From: Acidimangrovimonas sp.
Lineage (GTDB): Bacteria > Pseudomonadota > Alphaproteobacteria > Rhodobacterales > Rhodobacteraceae
Direction: 5' to 3'
DNA: 8,334 nt
NCBI GenBank assembly: GCA_030147905.1
Contig: JASBUM010000069.1
Location: forward strand, 1-8,334
In this document: positions 1-6,540 of the stretch, one piece after another
How the letters are laid out: each line of letters starts with the position of its first letter
Position numbering within the stretch: position 1 is the stretch's first letter
Notes under the pieces: model-generated
What the model saw: only the letters and a program-made list of their open reading frames with translations
Databases searched by the model: none
Told to the model about the DNA's origin: nothing
Made by a program: the position numbers and the translations under genes

Positions 1-639
1 GATGACCTCGAAGCCCATGAAATCGTCGTTATGGGTGCGGATCCCCACCTGGACCGACCGCGCCGGGTCCACCAGCCCCTCTTTCACCGCCTTGTAGAAC
101 ATCGTGCCGTGATCGATCCGATCGGGATCGTCGTCGCGCCATGTGTCGCTGTGGGCGTCGAATTGCAGCAGGCTCACGGGCCCGACGCGCGCGGCATGGG
201 CGCGCAGGATCGGCAGGCTGATCGAATGATCGCCGCCCAGCGCGATACAGGCAGCACCGGCGTCGAGGATCCCCGCGACATGCGCCTCGAGCGCGGCGGG
301 AAAGGCCTGCGGCTTGGCGTAGTCGAATGCGAGATCGCCGTAATCGACGATGTCGAGGCTCTCCAGCGGGCTGATCCCCCAGTCGAAGGGCGGGTCGAAG
401 GGTTGCAGGCTGCTGGCCTCGCGAATCGCGCGCGGGCCGAACCGGCAGCCCGGACGATGCGTCACCGCCTGATCGAAAGGCACGCCGGTAATCGCCAGAT
501 AGACCCCGGTGAGGTCCTTGCTGTAGCGGCGCCGCAGAAAGCTGGTGGCGCCGGCAAAGGCATTCTCGAAGGCCAGCCCGCGTGACCCGGCGGCGGTGAA
601 GGCCCGGTCGATCTCGTGTTGCGCATCCTCCAGCGCCAT
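1..639 (-). CDS. speB: Agmatinase / ureohydrolase family protein, C-terminus cut off by window edge
   Basis: Agmatinase hydrolyses agmatine to putrescine and urea in the cytoplasm, using two Mn ions; some relatives act on other guanidino compounds. Reading the minus strand from 639 gives 213 codons with no stop, beginning MALEDAQHEID. Ureohydrolase metal-site motifs are visible: GGDHS at residues 135-139 (H138), DAHSD at 161-165 (D161, H163, D165), then a DHGTMF stretch near residue 176 and SVQVGIRT near 195. The family is usually about 310-320 residues, so roughly the last third, including the final Asp-x-Asp metal site, lies beyond base 1. The start at 639 is preferred because a GGAAAGGGG stretch lies six bases upstream; an in-frame ATG at 645 abuts that same stretch and is less likely. 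It is divergent from a flavin amine oxidase, which fits polyamine metabolism. Substrate among ureohydrolases (agmatine, guanidinobutyrate, others) is not certain. Confidence 0.9.
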   Translation of the reverse strand, partial: MALEDAQHEIDRAFTAAGSRGLAFENAFAGATSFLRRRYSKDLTGVYLAITGVPFDQAVTHRPGCRFGPRAIREASSLQPFDPPFDWGISPLESLDIVDYGDLAFDYAKPQAFPAALEAHVAGILDAGAACIALGGDHSISLPILRAHAARVGPVSLLQFDAHSDTWRDDDPDRIDHGTMFYKAVKEGLVDPARSVQVGIRTHNDDFMGFEVI

Positions 640-699
640 GTGCATCCCCTTTCCGCTGTCAGTTCGGACACCGCGCCAGCATCGGCATCCACCGCAATC

Positions 700-739
700 C
701 TGCCGCACTGCCGCACTGCTACACTGCCGCACTGCCGCG
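700..739. repeat. Five-unit 8-bp tandem repeat (CTGCCGCA)
   Basis: Units at 700-707, 708-715 and 724-731 read CTGCCGCA exactly. The unit at 732-739 ends in G instead of A, and the unit at 716-723 reads CTGCTACA (two changes). The block lies in the spacer between two divergent genes, about 60 bases upstream of the agmatinase start and about 15 bases before the candidate -35 element of the rightward gene. A change in copy number would alter promoter spacing or spacer length; that effect is inferred. Confidence 0.85.
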
Positions 740-754
740 CGCGCCACGGCCGAT

Positions 755-783
755 TTGACCGTTGCGAACCACCGCAGTCTAGC
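755..783 (+). promoter_or_regulatory. Candidate sigma-70-type promoter for the FAD oxidoreductase gene
   Basis: TTGACC (755-760) matches five of six bases of the -35 consensus. After a 17-base spacer, TCTAGC (778-783) is a weak -10 match (three of six). Transcription would begin near 790 and leave a leader of about 45 bases before the TTG at 836. The spacing is ideal but the -10 is poor, as is common in GC-rich alphaproteobacteria, so this is tentative. Confidence 0.35.
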
Positions 784-835
784 CGAGGATGCGCCGAAGA
801 CCAGCGCAACCCGACCACCGAGACCGGAGCCCGCC

Positions 836-2197
836 TTGGCCGAGCCCGCGCCCCCTCGCCGCCTGCATGCACCGGCCGCCTATGATACCGGCAGCTGGCC
901 GGACAGCCACTGGCGCGCCGACCACCGCCTGCCGCCGGAACCCCGCCCCGCGCTGTCGGGCGCGATCACGGTCGAGGCGGCGGTGATCGGCGGTGGCTAT
1001 GCCGGGCTCAACGCCGCGCTGGAGCTGGCGCGCCGCCATGGCGTCGAGGTGGCCGTGCTCGAGGCCGGTCAGCCCGGATGGGGCGCCTCGGGGCGCAATG
1101 GCGGCTTCTGCTGCCTGGGCGGCGCGCGGCTCGACGATCGGGCGATCGTGGCCCAGGTGGGGGTGCAGGGCGCGCGCGATTTCCGCGATTTTCAGCACGA
1201 GGCCGTGGAATGGGTGGCCGAGCTTCTGGACGGTTTCGCCATCCCCGCCCGACAGGGCCCCGAGGGCGAGATCTGCCTGGCCCATTCGCCGGCGGCCTTT
1301 GCCCGGCTGATCGAGGAAGCCCGCGCGCGCGAAAGTCTTTACGGCGAAAGCGCCGAGGCGATCGCTCCGGGGGCGCTGGCCGAACGCGGCCTCGCGGGGC
1401 CAGGCTTTCACGGCGCGCTGATGGTACCCAAGGGCTTCGGCATCCAGCCGCTGACCTATGCCGAGGGGCTGGCCCGGCAGGCCGTCCGCCATGGCGCGCT
1501 GGTGTTCGGCTCCAGCCCGGTGCTGAGCATCGCCCCCGAGGCCGGCGGCTGGCGGCTGGTCACCCCCGAGGGCCGCGTCACCGCGCGCCGGGTGCTGGTC
1601 GCCACCAACGGCTATTCGGCCGAGACCGTGCCCGACTGGTTCGCGGGACGGCTGCTTCCGGTCTTTTCCGCCGCGCTCGTGACCCGTCCGCTGGCCGAGG
1701 ACGAGCGCCGCGCACAGGGCTTCACCTCACCCGTCATGAGCTACGATTCACGGCGGTTGATCCACTATTTCCGCCACCTGCCCGACGGGCGGTTCCTGTT
1801 CGGCATGCGCGGCGGCACCAGTGCCGGACCGGCCGCCGAGGCGGCGAATCTCGCCCGGTTGCGGCGCCACTTCGCGCGGCTGTTTCCGGCCTGGACGGAG
1901 ATCGCCGCCGAACGCCACTGGTCGGGATTGCTGTGCATCACGCGATCGGGCGCGCCCTATCTGGGGCCGGTCCCGGGCGCGCCGGGGCTGTTCGCGGCCT
2001 TCGGCTGGCACGGGAACGGCGTTGCGGCGGCGTCGCTGGCCGGGCGCAAGGCGGCCGCGCTGCTGGCCGGGGGTGGCACGCGCATCCCGGCCCTGATGCG
2101 CAAGCCGCCGCCGCGCTTTCCCCTGGCGGCCCTGCGACGCCGGGTATTGCCGCTCAGCTATGCCTTCTACGCACTGCGCGACGGCCCCCTGCCCTAA
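836..2197 (+). CDS. FAD-dependent amine oxidoreductase (DadA / OrdL / gamma-glutamylputrescine oxidase type)
   Basis: This is a flavoprotein of the DAO superfamily, whose members oxidise primary or secondary amines and amino acids with FAD; relatives include D-amino acid dehydrogenase and gamma-glutamylputrescine oxidase. With the start at 836 the protein has 453 residues, close to the roughly 430-460 of the OrdL/PuuB type. Residues 51-66 carry the FAD dinucleotide-binding loop (IGGGYAGLNAALELA), followed by GWGASGRNGG at 81-90, typical of this group. Near the end, WSGLL (from W362) and the PYLGP...GWHGNGVAAA stretch (about 372-400) match the C-terminal FAD-binding segment. The frame is open far upstream, but no ATG there has a ribosome binding site. 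TTG at 836 follows a CGGAG Shine-Dalgarno by six bases and lies downstream of the candidate promoter. Divergence from an agmatinase suggests polyamine or related amine breakdown; the exact substrate is inferred. Confidence 0.88.
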   Translation: MAEPAPPRRLHAPAAYDTGSWPDSHWRADHRLPPEPRPALSGAITVEAAVIGGGYAGLNAALELARRHGVEVAVLEAGQPGWGASGRNGGFCCLGGARLDDRAIVAQVGVQGARDFRDFQHEAVEWVAELLDGFAIPARQGPEGEICLAHSPAAFARLIEEARARESLYGESAEAIAPGALAERGLAGPGFHGALMVPKGFGIQPLTYAEGLARQAVRHGALVFGSSPVLSIAPEAGGWRLVTPEGRVTARRVLVATNGYSAETVPDWFAGRLLPVFSAALVTRPLAEDERRAQGFTSPVMSYDSRRLIHYFRHLPDGRFLFGMRGGTSAGPAAEAANLARLRRHFARLFPAWTEIAAERHWSGLLCITRSGAPYLGPVPGAPGLFAAFGWHGNGVAAASLAGRKAAALLAGGGTRIPALMRKPPPRFPLAALRRRVLPLSYAFYALRDGPLP

Positions 2198-2218
2198 CCG
2201 CCTCGCGCGCCCGGCATG

Positions 2219-2246
2219 CCAACCGCCACGCGCCAACCGCCACGCG
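2219..2246. repeat. Perfect 14-bp tandem duplication
   Basis: CCAACCGCCACGCG occurs twice back to back (2219-2232 and 2233-2246), starting 21 bases after the stop codon of the FAD oxidoreductase gene. It looks like a recent replication-slippage duplication in non-coding DNA; no function is evident. Confidence 0.85.
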
Positions 2247-2549
2247 CCTGCGTCCGCTCGATCCGCACGACGATCCGCGCGCACGCTAGTCACGCCTGCA
2301 CGCGCCCCGCCACGCCCAGCCAGGACCTGCCCCGCCACTCCCTGCCCAAGCCCCGTCCTGCCCGGACTGCACCTCCGATGATCCGCTCACGGCGACCGGC
2401 GCCAGCGGCGGACCCTCCGCGTCCCCGGCCTCGTGGCGCCGGCAGCCGGCCCCTACATCACCGGCCCGCTTGCAGCCGCGCCCGGACCTCCGTCACGGAT
2501 CCGCCGCCAACCCCTCCGTCGACGCGATCGCCCATCTTCGTCGCCATGT

Positions 2550-2599
2550 CCCATCTTTCGTTCGAAAATATCCCGGGGGCGCGGGGGCAGCGCCCCCGC
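2550..2599 (+). repeat. 50-bp intergenic repeat, copy 1, with G/C hairpin
   Basis: This 50-base segment matches the reverse complement of 7923-7972 at 49 of 50 positions; the only difference is C at 2580 (T in the other copy). It has an AT-containing half with the palindrome TTCGAA and the run AAAATATCCCGGGGG, and a perfect hairpin of 8-bp arms GCGGGGGC (2581-2588) and GCCCCCGC (2592-2599) with a three-base loop. From memory, similar G/C hairpin plus GGGATATTTT elements recur between genes in Rhodobacterales, so it is probably a dispersed REP-like family. A degenerate repeat of its left edge lies at 2531-2543. Confidence 0.9.
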
Positions 2600-2644
2600 C
2601 GGCGCGCGACCGGAGGCACGCCGCATCAATCTTCCGTGATCCGC

Positions 2645-2690
2645 GCCGGCGACGAAAGCGCGCCCGAATGGCTTCCCTTTTGTCGCCGGC
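2645..2690. promoter_or_regulatory. 9-bp inverted repeat upstream of the binding-protein gene, candidate operator or leader hairpin
   Basis: GCCGGCGAC (2645-2653) and GTCGCCGGC (2682-2690) are perfect reverse complements separated by 28 bases. The right arm ends 45 bases before the ATG at 2736, where a promoter would be expected; a weak -10-like TACGCT follows at 2696-2701. The pair could be half-sites for a dimeric regulator with looping, or arms of an RNA stem. Neither is demonstrated, and G/C-rich inverted repeats of this size can occur by chance here. Confidence 0.35.
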
Positions 2691-2724
2691 CAAACTACGC
2701 TAACGGCGGGTTTCGATCCAACAT

Positions 2725-2729
2725 GGGAG
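2725..2729 (+). promoter_or_regulatory. Ribosome binding site of the solute-binding protein gene
   Basis: GGGAG is followed by a six-base spacer and the ATG at 2736. It fixes that start and agrees with the signal peptide beginning exactly there. Confidence 0.8.
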
Positions 2730-2735
2730 TTTAGA

Positions 2736-3920
2736 ATGAAAAAACTGCTGATGGCCACGGCGGCTGCCGCATTGTTCGCGGGTTCCGCCTCGGCCCAGAC
2801 GATCAAGATCGGCATTCTGCTGGGCTTCACCGGGCCGCTCGAATCCGTGACCCCCGCGATGGCCTCGGCCGCCGAAATGGCGATCAACGAAGTCAACGCC
2901 TCGCATGACCTGCTTGGCGGTGCGACGGTGAAGGCGGTACGCGGCGATTCGACCTGCACCGATTCCGCCGCGGCGACGGCCTCGGCAGAACGGCTGGTGA
3001 CCTCGGAACATGTCGCGGCCATCGTCGGCGCCGACTGCTCGGGTGTCACCGGGGCCGTGCTGCAATCGGTCGCGCGCCCGAACGGCATCGTCATGATCTC
3101 GCCCTCGGCGACCTCGCCGGCCCTGTCGACCGCGCCCGACGACGGGCTGTTCTTCCGCACCGCGCCGTCGGATGCCCGCCAGGGCCAGGTGATGGCGAAG
3201 GTGATCATGAAGCGCGGCATCAAGACCGTCGCCCTGACCTATACCAACAACGACTACGGCAAGGGCCTCGCCGACGCGTTCAAGGCCGCCTATGAAAAAG
3301 ACGGCGGCAAGGTCACCATCTCGGTCCCGCACGAGGACGGCAAGGCCGACTATTCGGCCGAAGTCGCCTCGCTCGCCTCGGCCGGCGGTCAGCTTCTGGT
3401 CGTCGCGGGCTATGTCGACCAGGGCGGCAAGGGGATCATCCAGGCCTCGCTCGATTCGGGCGCCTTCTCGAAGTTCTACCTGCCCGACGGCATGTATGGC
3501 GACAGCCTGATCAAGGCGATCGGCGCGCCGCTCAACGGCTCGTTCGGCGACGTGCCCGGCACCGACAGCCCCGGCGCCAAGGAATTCGTCGCGATGGCGA
3601 AGAAGCACGGCTTCGACGGCACCTCCTCCTTCACCGCCGAAAGCTATGACGCGGCGGCGTTGATCATGCTGGCGATGCAGGCGGCGAAATCCCCGAAATC
3701 GACCGTCTTCAAGGACAAGGTGATGTCGGTCGCCAACGGCCCCGGCACCAAGATCTATCCCGGCCAGCTCGCCAAGGGCCTGAAGCTTCTGGCTTCCGGC
3801 AAGCCGATCGATTACGTCGGCGCCTCGGCGGTGACCCTGATCGGCCCCGGCGAAAGCGCCGGCAACTACCGGATCTACACCATCAAGAATGGCAAGCAGG
3901 TCACGGATTACTACGATTGA
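2736..3920 (+). CDS. Periplasmic substrate-binding protein of a branched-chain amino acid type (HAAT) ABC importer
   Basis: The product binds the transported solute in the periplasm and delivers it to the LivHM-type permeases encoded downstream. The 394-residue protein starts with a Sec signal peptide: MKK, a hydrophobic core, then ASA before Q21 as the likely signal peptidase I site. The mature part begins with a strand typical of the type I periplasmic fold (TIKIGILLGFTGPLE, about 22-36). C74 and C91 sit where LivJ-family proteins carry a disulfide. SPSATSPALS (112-121) is the usual ligand-contact loop, and YTNNDYGKG (169-177) marks the second lobe. Length matches LivJ-like proteins (about 370-400). 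GGGAG six bases upstream supports the start. It is the first gene of the operon and is separated from the ATPase gene by a stem-loop. The ligand is not predictable: relatives bind branched-chain amino acids, amides, urea, or aromatic acids. Confidence 0.95.
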   Translation: MKKLLMATAAAALFAGSASAQTIKIGILLGFTGPLESVTPAMASAAEMAINEVNASHDLLGGATVKAVRGDSTCTDSAAATASAERLVTSEHVAAIVGADCSGVTGAVLQSVARPNGIVMISPSATSPALSTAPDDGLFFRTAPSDARQGQVMAKVIMKRGIKTVALTYTNNDYGKGLADAFKAAYEKDGGKVTISVPHEDGKADYSAEVASLASAGGQLLVVAGYVDQGGKGIIQASLDSGAFSKFYLPDGMYGDSLIKAIGAPLNGSFGDVPGTDSPGAKEFVAMAKKHGFDGTSSFTAESYDAAALIMLAMQAAKSPKSTVFKDKVMSVANGPGTKIYPGQLAKGLKLLASGKPIDYVGASAVTLIGPGESAGNYRIYTIKNGKQVTDYYD

Positions 3921-3947
3921 TCATGGCGTAAAGAGCGCATAATGCAG

Positions 3948-3973
3948 CGGCCCGGTCTTCACCGGGCCGTTGT
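3948..3973 (+). terminator. Intra-operon stem-loop after the binding-protein gene
   Basis: CGGCCCGGT (3948-3956) and ACCGGGCCG (3961-3969) form a perfect 9-bp stem with a CTTC loop, followed by only a short T-containing tail (TTGT). It starts 27 bases after the binding-protein stop and ends 66 bases before the ATPase start. Such hairpins in ABC importer operons commonly stabilise the upstream transcript or partly terminate transcription, giving more binding protein than membrane components. That role is inferred; the weak T-run suggests partial rather than full termination. Confidence 0.7.
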
Positions 3974-4022
3974 CATAGTAAACACCCGCGATGGCGCAAC
4001 AAGACGCCGCAACGGCGGGTTT

Positions 4023-4028
4023 GGGGAG
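4023..4028 (+). promoter_or_regulatory. Ribosome binding site deciding the first ATPase start
   Basis: GGGGAG lies seven bases before the ATG at 4036. The in-frame ATG at 3991, 45 bases upstream, has no purine-rich site, so 4036 is chosen. Confidence 0.75.
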
Positions 4029-4035
4029 AATACAG

Positions 4036-4824
4036 ATGATCGTCGTCGAGAATCTGCACAAGCATTTCGGCGGTTTCCATGCCGTCGACGGGGCATCGCT
4101 CGAAATCGGAAACGGGTCGATCACCGGGTTGATCGGACCCAACGGCGCGGGAAAGACCACGCTTTTCAACGTCATCGCCGGGCGATTACCCCCCACCTCG
4201 GGCCGCGTCGTGATGGACGGCGAGGACATCACCGGGCTCAGTCCGCACGAATTGTTCGCCAAGGGCCTGCTGCGCACCTTCCAGATCGCGCATGAATTCG
4301 GCTCGATGACGGTGCGCGAGAACCTGATGATGGTGCCGCCCGCGCAGATGGGCGAGACGCTGTGGAACGCATGGTTCCGCCGCGGCGCCATCGTGCAGGA
4401 AGAACGCGAGCTGGCGCGCAAGGCTGACGAAGTGCTCGAATTCCTGACCATCAGCCATCTCGCCGACCAGAAGGCCAGCCAGATCTCGGGCGGGCAGAAG
4501 AAGCTTCTGGAGCTTGGCCGCACGATGATGGTCGATGCCAAGATCGTCTTCCTCGACGAGGTCGGCGCCGGCGTCAACCGCACGCTTCTCAACACCATTG
4601 GCGACGCGATCGTTCGGCTCAACAAGGAGCGCGGCTATACCTTCTGCGTGATCGAGCACGACATGGATTTCATCGCGCGCCTGTGCGACCCGGTGATCGT
4701 CATGGCCGAGGGGCGCGTGCTGGCAGAGGGTTCGGCCGCGCATATCATGGAGAACGAGGCGGTGATCGAGGCATACCTCGGCACCGGATTGAAGAACAAG
4801 GCAAAGGTGGGGGCCTCTGGATGA
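4036..4824 (+). CDS. livG: ABC transporter ATP-binding protein, LivG-like
   Basis: One of two cytoplasmic ATPases that drive the importer. The 262-residue protein has Walker A GPNGAGKT at 34-41, Q-loop Q83 (TFQIAHEF), ABC signature ISGGQ at 150-154, Walker B IVFLDE at 170-175 (D174, E175) and switch H209 in CVIEHDMDF. The LivG-type C-terminal extension (IEAYLGTG, about 244-251) is present. Length is typical of LivG (about 250-260). After the catalytic Glu the usual Pro of the D-loop region is replaced (DEVGAGVN where DEPAAGLN is common), but all catalytic residues remain. The gene overlaps the next by the ATGA at 4821-4824, indicating translational coupling. The gene name reflects family position; the substrate may not be branched-chain amino acids. 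Confidence 0.95.
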   Translation: MIVVENLHKHFGGFHAVDGASLEIGNGSITGLIGPNGAGKTTLFNVIAGRLPPTSGRVVMDGEDITGLSPHELFAKGLLRTFQIAHEFGSMTVRENLMMVPPAQMGETLWNAWFRRGAIVQEERELARKADEVLEFLTISHLADQKASQISGGQKKLLELGRTMMVDAKIVFLDEVGAGVNRTLLNTIGDAIVRLNKERGYTFCVIEHDMDFIARLCDPVIVMAEGRVLAEGSAAHIMENEAVIEAYLGTGLKNKAKVGASG

Positions 4825-5525
4825 GCTTCCTGATTGGGGACGGGATGACCGGCGGATACGGCCCGGTCGATATCTTGCATGACTGCACGGTTGCAGTCGA
4901 AAAGGGCGAAATCGCCGTCATCGTGGGACCGAACGGCGCGGGCAAGTCCACCGCGATGAAGGCGGTCTTCGGGATGCTGAACCTGCGCACGGGCGCGGTC
5001 CGGCTCGACGGCGAGGACATCACGCGGCTCAGCCCGCAGGACCGGGTCGCCCAGGGCATGGCCTTCGTGCCGCAGACCCACAACATCTTCACTTCGATGA
5101 GCGTCGAGGAAAACCTGGAAATGGGCGCCTTCCTGCGCCGCGACGACATCCGCCAGACCATGGAACAGGTCTATGCGCTGTTTCCGATCCTGAAGGAAAA
5201 GCGTCGGCAGCCGGCCGGTGAACTGTCCGGCGGGCAGCGCCAGCAGGTGGCGGTGGGCCGGGCCCTGATGACCCAGCCGCGGGTCCTGATGCTCGACGAG
5301 CCCACTGCCGGCGTCTCGCCCATCGTGATGGACGAATTGTTCGACCGCATCATCGAGGTGGCGCGCACCGGCATCTCTATCCTGATGGTCGAACAGAACG
5401 CGCGCCAGGCGCTGGAGATCGCCGACAAGGGCTATGTGCTGGTCCAGGGCGCAAACCGATACACCGACACCGGCGCGGCCCTCCTGGCCGACCCCGAAGT
5501 GCGCAAATCCTTCCTGGGGGGCTGA
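4821..5525 (+). CDS. livF: ABC transporter ATP-binding protein, LivF-like
   Basis: Second ATPase of the importer, pairing with the LivG-like protein on the cytoplasmic face of the permeases. The 234-residue protein has Walker A GPNGAGKS at 36-43, Q-loop Q85 (FVPQTHNIF), signature LSGGQ at 135-139, Walker B VLMLDEPTAG from 155 (D159, E160), and VEQNA near 190-194 with Gln in place of the switch His, as is normal for LivF. Length matches LivF (about 233-240). The start at 4821 overlaps the stop of the preceding gene (ATGA), and a GGGGG stretch lies about eight bases upstream; in-frame codons farther upstream sit inside the LivG-like gene. The next gene starts four bases after the stop. Confidence 0.95.
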   Translation: MSFLIGDGMTGGYGPVDILHDCTVAVEKGEIAVIVGPNGAGKSTAMKAVFGMLNLRTGAVRLDGEDITRLSPQDRVAQGMAFVPQTHNIFTSMSVEENLEMGAFLRRDDIRQTMEQVYALFPILKEKRRQPAGELSGGQRQQVAVGRALMTQPRVLMLDEPTAGVSPIVMDELFDRIIEVARTGISILMVEQNARQALEIADKGYVLVQGANRYTDTGAALLADPEVRKSFLGG

Positions 5526-5529
5526 GAAG

Positions 5530-6540
5530 ATGGATATTCTCAACGCGATCGTGGCGCTGCTCAACTACGTCATCGTCCCCGCGACCTCCTATGGCGCGCA
5601 GCTCGCGCTTGGTGCGCTCGGGGTCACCATGATCTACGGCATCCTGCGGTTTTCCAACTTCGCCCACGGCGATACCATGGCCTTCGGCACCGCCATCACC
5701 ATCCTCTTCACCTGGTGGTTCCAGTCGATGGGCATCAGTTTCGGCCCGTTGCCGACAGCGCTTCTGGCGCTGCCCTTCGGCATCGCGGTGACGGCGGGGC
5801 TGCTTCTGGGCACCGACCGGGTGGTCTATCGCTTCTACCGAAAACAGAAGGCCGCGCCGGTCATCCTGGTGATCGTGTCGATGGGCGTGATGTTCGTCAT
5901 GAACGGCCTGACCCGTTTCATCATCGGTGTCAGCGACCGGCAGTTCGCCGATGGACAGCGGTTCATCATCACCGCCTACAACTTCCGCAAGATGACCGGA
6001 CTGCAGGAGGGCCTTGCGATCCGCACGACGACGGTCATCACCATCGTCACCGCGGTGATCGTGGTCGCCGCGCTGTTCTGGTTTCTCAACCGCACCCGCA
6101 CCGGCAAGTCCATGCGGGCCTTTTCCGACAATGAGGATCTGGCGCTTCTGTCGGGGATCAACCCCGAGCGGGTGGTCACCGTGACATGGCTGATCGTGGC
6201 CGCACTCGCCACCATCGCGGGCGTGCTCTACGGGCTCGACAAGAGCTTCAAGCCCTTCACCTACTTCCAGCTTCTGCTGCCGATCTTCGCCTCGGCGGTG
6301 GTCGGGGGGCTGGGCAATCCGCTGGGGGCCATCGCCGGCGGCTTCGTCGTGGCCTTCTCGGAGGTGACCGTGACCTATGCGTGGAAGAAGGTGCTGACCT
6401 ACCTGCTTCCAGCCAGCATGGCGCCGGACAGCCTGGTTCAGCTTCTGTCGACGGACTACAAGTTCGCCGTCTCCTTCGCCATCCTCGTCATCGTGCTCCT
6501 GTTCAAACCGACGGGGCTGTTCAAGGGACAATCGGTATGA
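5530..6540 (+). CDS. livH: ABC transporter permease, LivH-like
   Basis: Inner-membrane permease forming half of the translocation channel. The 336-residue protein consists of hydrophobic segments typical of LivH (starting near 12-38 and continuing through about 50-62, 72-95, 108-133, 168-186, 210-235, 245-288 and 310-327). The cytoplasmic coupling loop that contacts the ATPase is MRAFSDNEDLALLSGI at 195-210, followed by VVGGLGNPLGAIAGG (about 257-271), a LivH signature region. Length is a little above the usual 290-310, with a longer stretch near 135-165 (DRQFADGQRF...MTGLQEG). ATG at 5530 is chosen because it follows the LivF-like stop by four bases and has a purine-rich GAGAAG directly before it. 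Its stop overlaps the next start (ATGA at 6537-6540). Segment boundaries are estimates by eye. Confidence 0.94.
   Translation: MDILNAIVALLNYVIVPATSYGAQLALGALGVTMIYGILRFSNFAHGDTMAFGTAITILFTWWFQSMGISFGPLPTALLALPFGIAVTAGLLLGTDRVVYRFYRKQKAAPVILVIVSMGVMFVMNGLTRFIIGVSDRQFADGQRFIITAYNFRKMTGLQEGLAIRTTTVITIVTAVIVVAALFWFLNRTRTGKSMRAFSDNEDLALLSGINPERVVTVTWLIVAALATIAGVLYGLDKSFKPFTYFQLLLPIFASAVVGGLGNPLGAIAGGFVVAFSEVTVTYAWKKVLTYLLPASMAPDSLVQLLSTDYKFAVSFAILVIVLLFKPTGLFKGQSV

Larger units (their letters stand above)
640..835. other. Divergent intergenic region between the agmatinase and FAD oxidoreductase genes
   Basis: About 196 bases separate the two start codons. The region holds the agmatinase ribosome binding site at its left end, an 8-bp tandem repeat block (700-739) and one candidate promoter facing right (755-783). 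Plus- and minus-strand frames are open here, but their translations are rich in Arg, Pro and His, have no recognisable domain and no ribosome binding site, so I treat the region as non-coding and regulatory. Confidence 0.6.
2198..2735. other. 538-base non-coding region upstream of the importer operon
   Basis: No convincing gene is present on either strand: the open frames translate to Arg/Pro/Ala-rich low-complexity protein without domains or ribosome binding sites, as expected for GC-rich DNA. The region contains a 14-bp tandem duplication (2219-2246), an intergenic repeat with a hairpin (2550-2599), an inverted repeat (2645-2690), and the ribosome binding site of the binding-protein gene at its right end. 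I found no clear T-tailed terminator after the FAD oxidoreductase gene. Confidence 0.6.

Noticed and set aside
462..1492. Long minus-strand open frames opposite the FAD oxidoreductase and the divergent spacer
   Set aside because: They are antisense to well-supported genes, translate to Arg/Gly/Ala-rich sequence with no domains, and lack ribosome binding sites; this is normal in GC-rich DNA.
1078..2289. 403-codon plus-strand frame overlapping the FAD oxidoreductase
   Set aside because: It is an Arg-rich shifted frame of a gene whose own frame shows clear FAD-binding motifs throughout.
2550..2599. CRISPR repeat
   Set aside because: Only two copies, 5.3 kb apart and inverted; there is no spacer array and no cas gene.
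2216..2734. 172-codon plus-strand frame filling the region before the importer operon
   Set aside because: Low-complexity Arg/Pro/Ser composition, it crosses the 14-bp duplication and the 50-bp repeat, and it has no ribosome binding site.
2700..3608. Antisense frames of 250-300 codons opposite the binding-protein gene
   Set aside because: Rich in Arg, Gly, His and Asp with no fold signature; shadows of a confident gene with a signal peptide.
3991..4035. Upstream extension of the LivG-like ATPase to ATG 3991
   Set aside because: No ribosome binding site precedes it, and the added 15 residues are not part of the ATPase fold; the GGGGAG site points to 4036.
5377..6531. 384-codon minus-strand frame opposite the LivH-like permease
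   Set aside because: Its translation is His/Asp/Arg-rich and hydrophilic, as expected from the complement of membrane-protein codons; no start signal.
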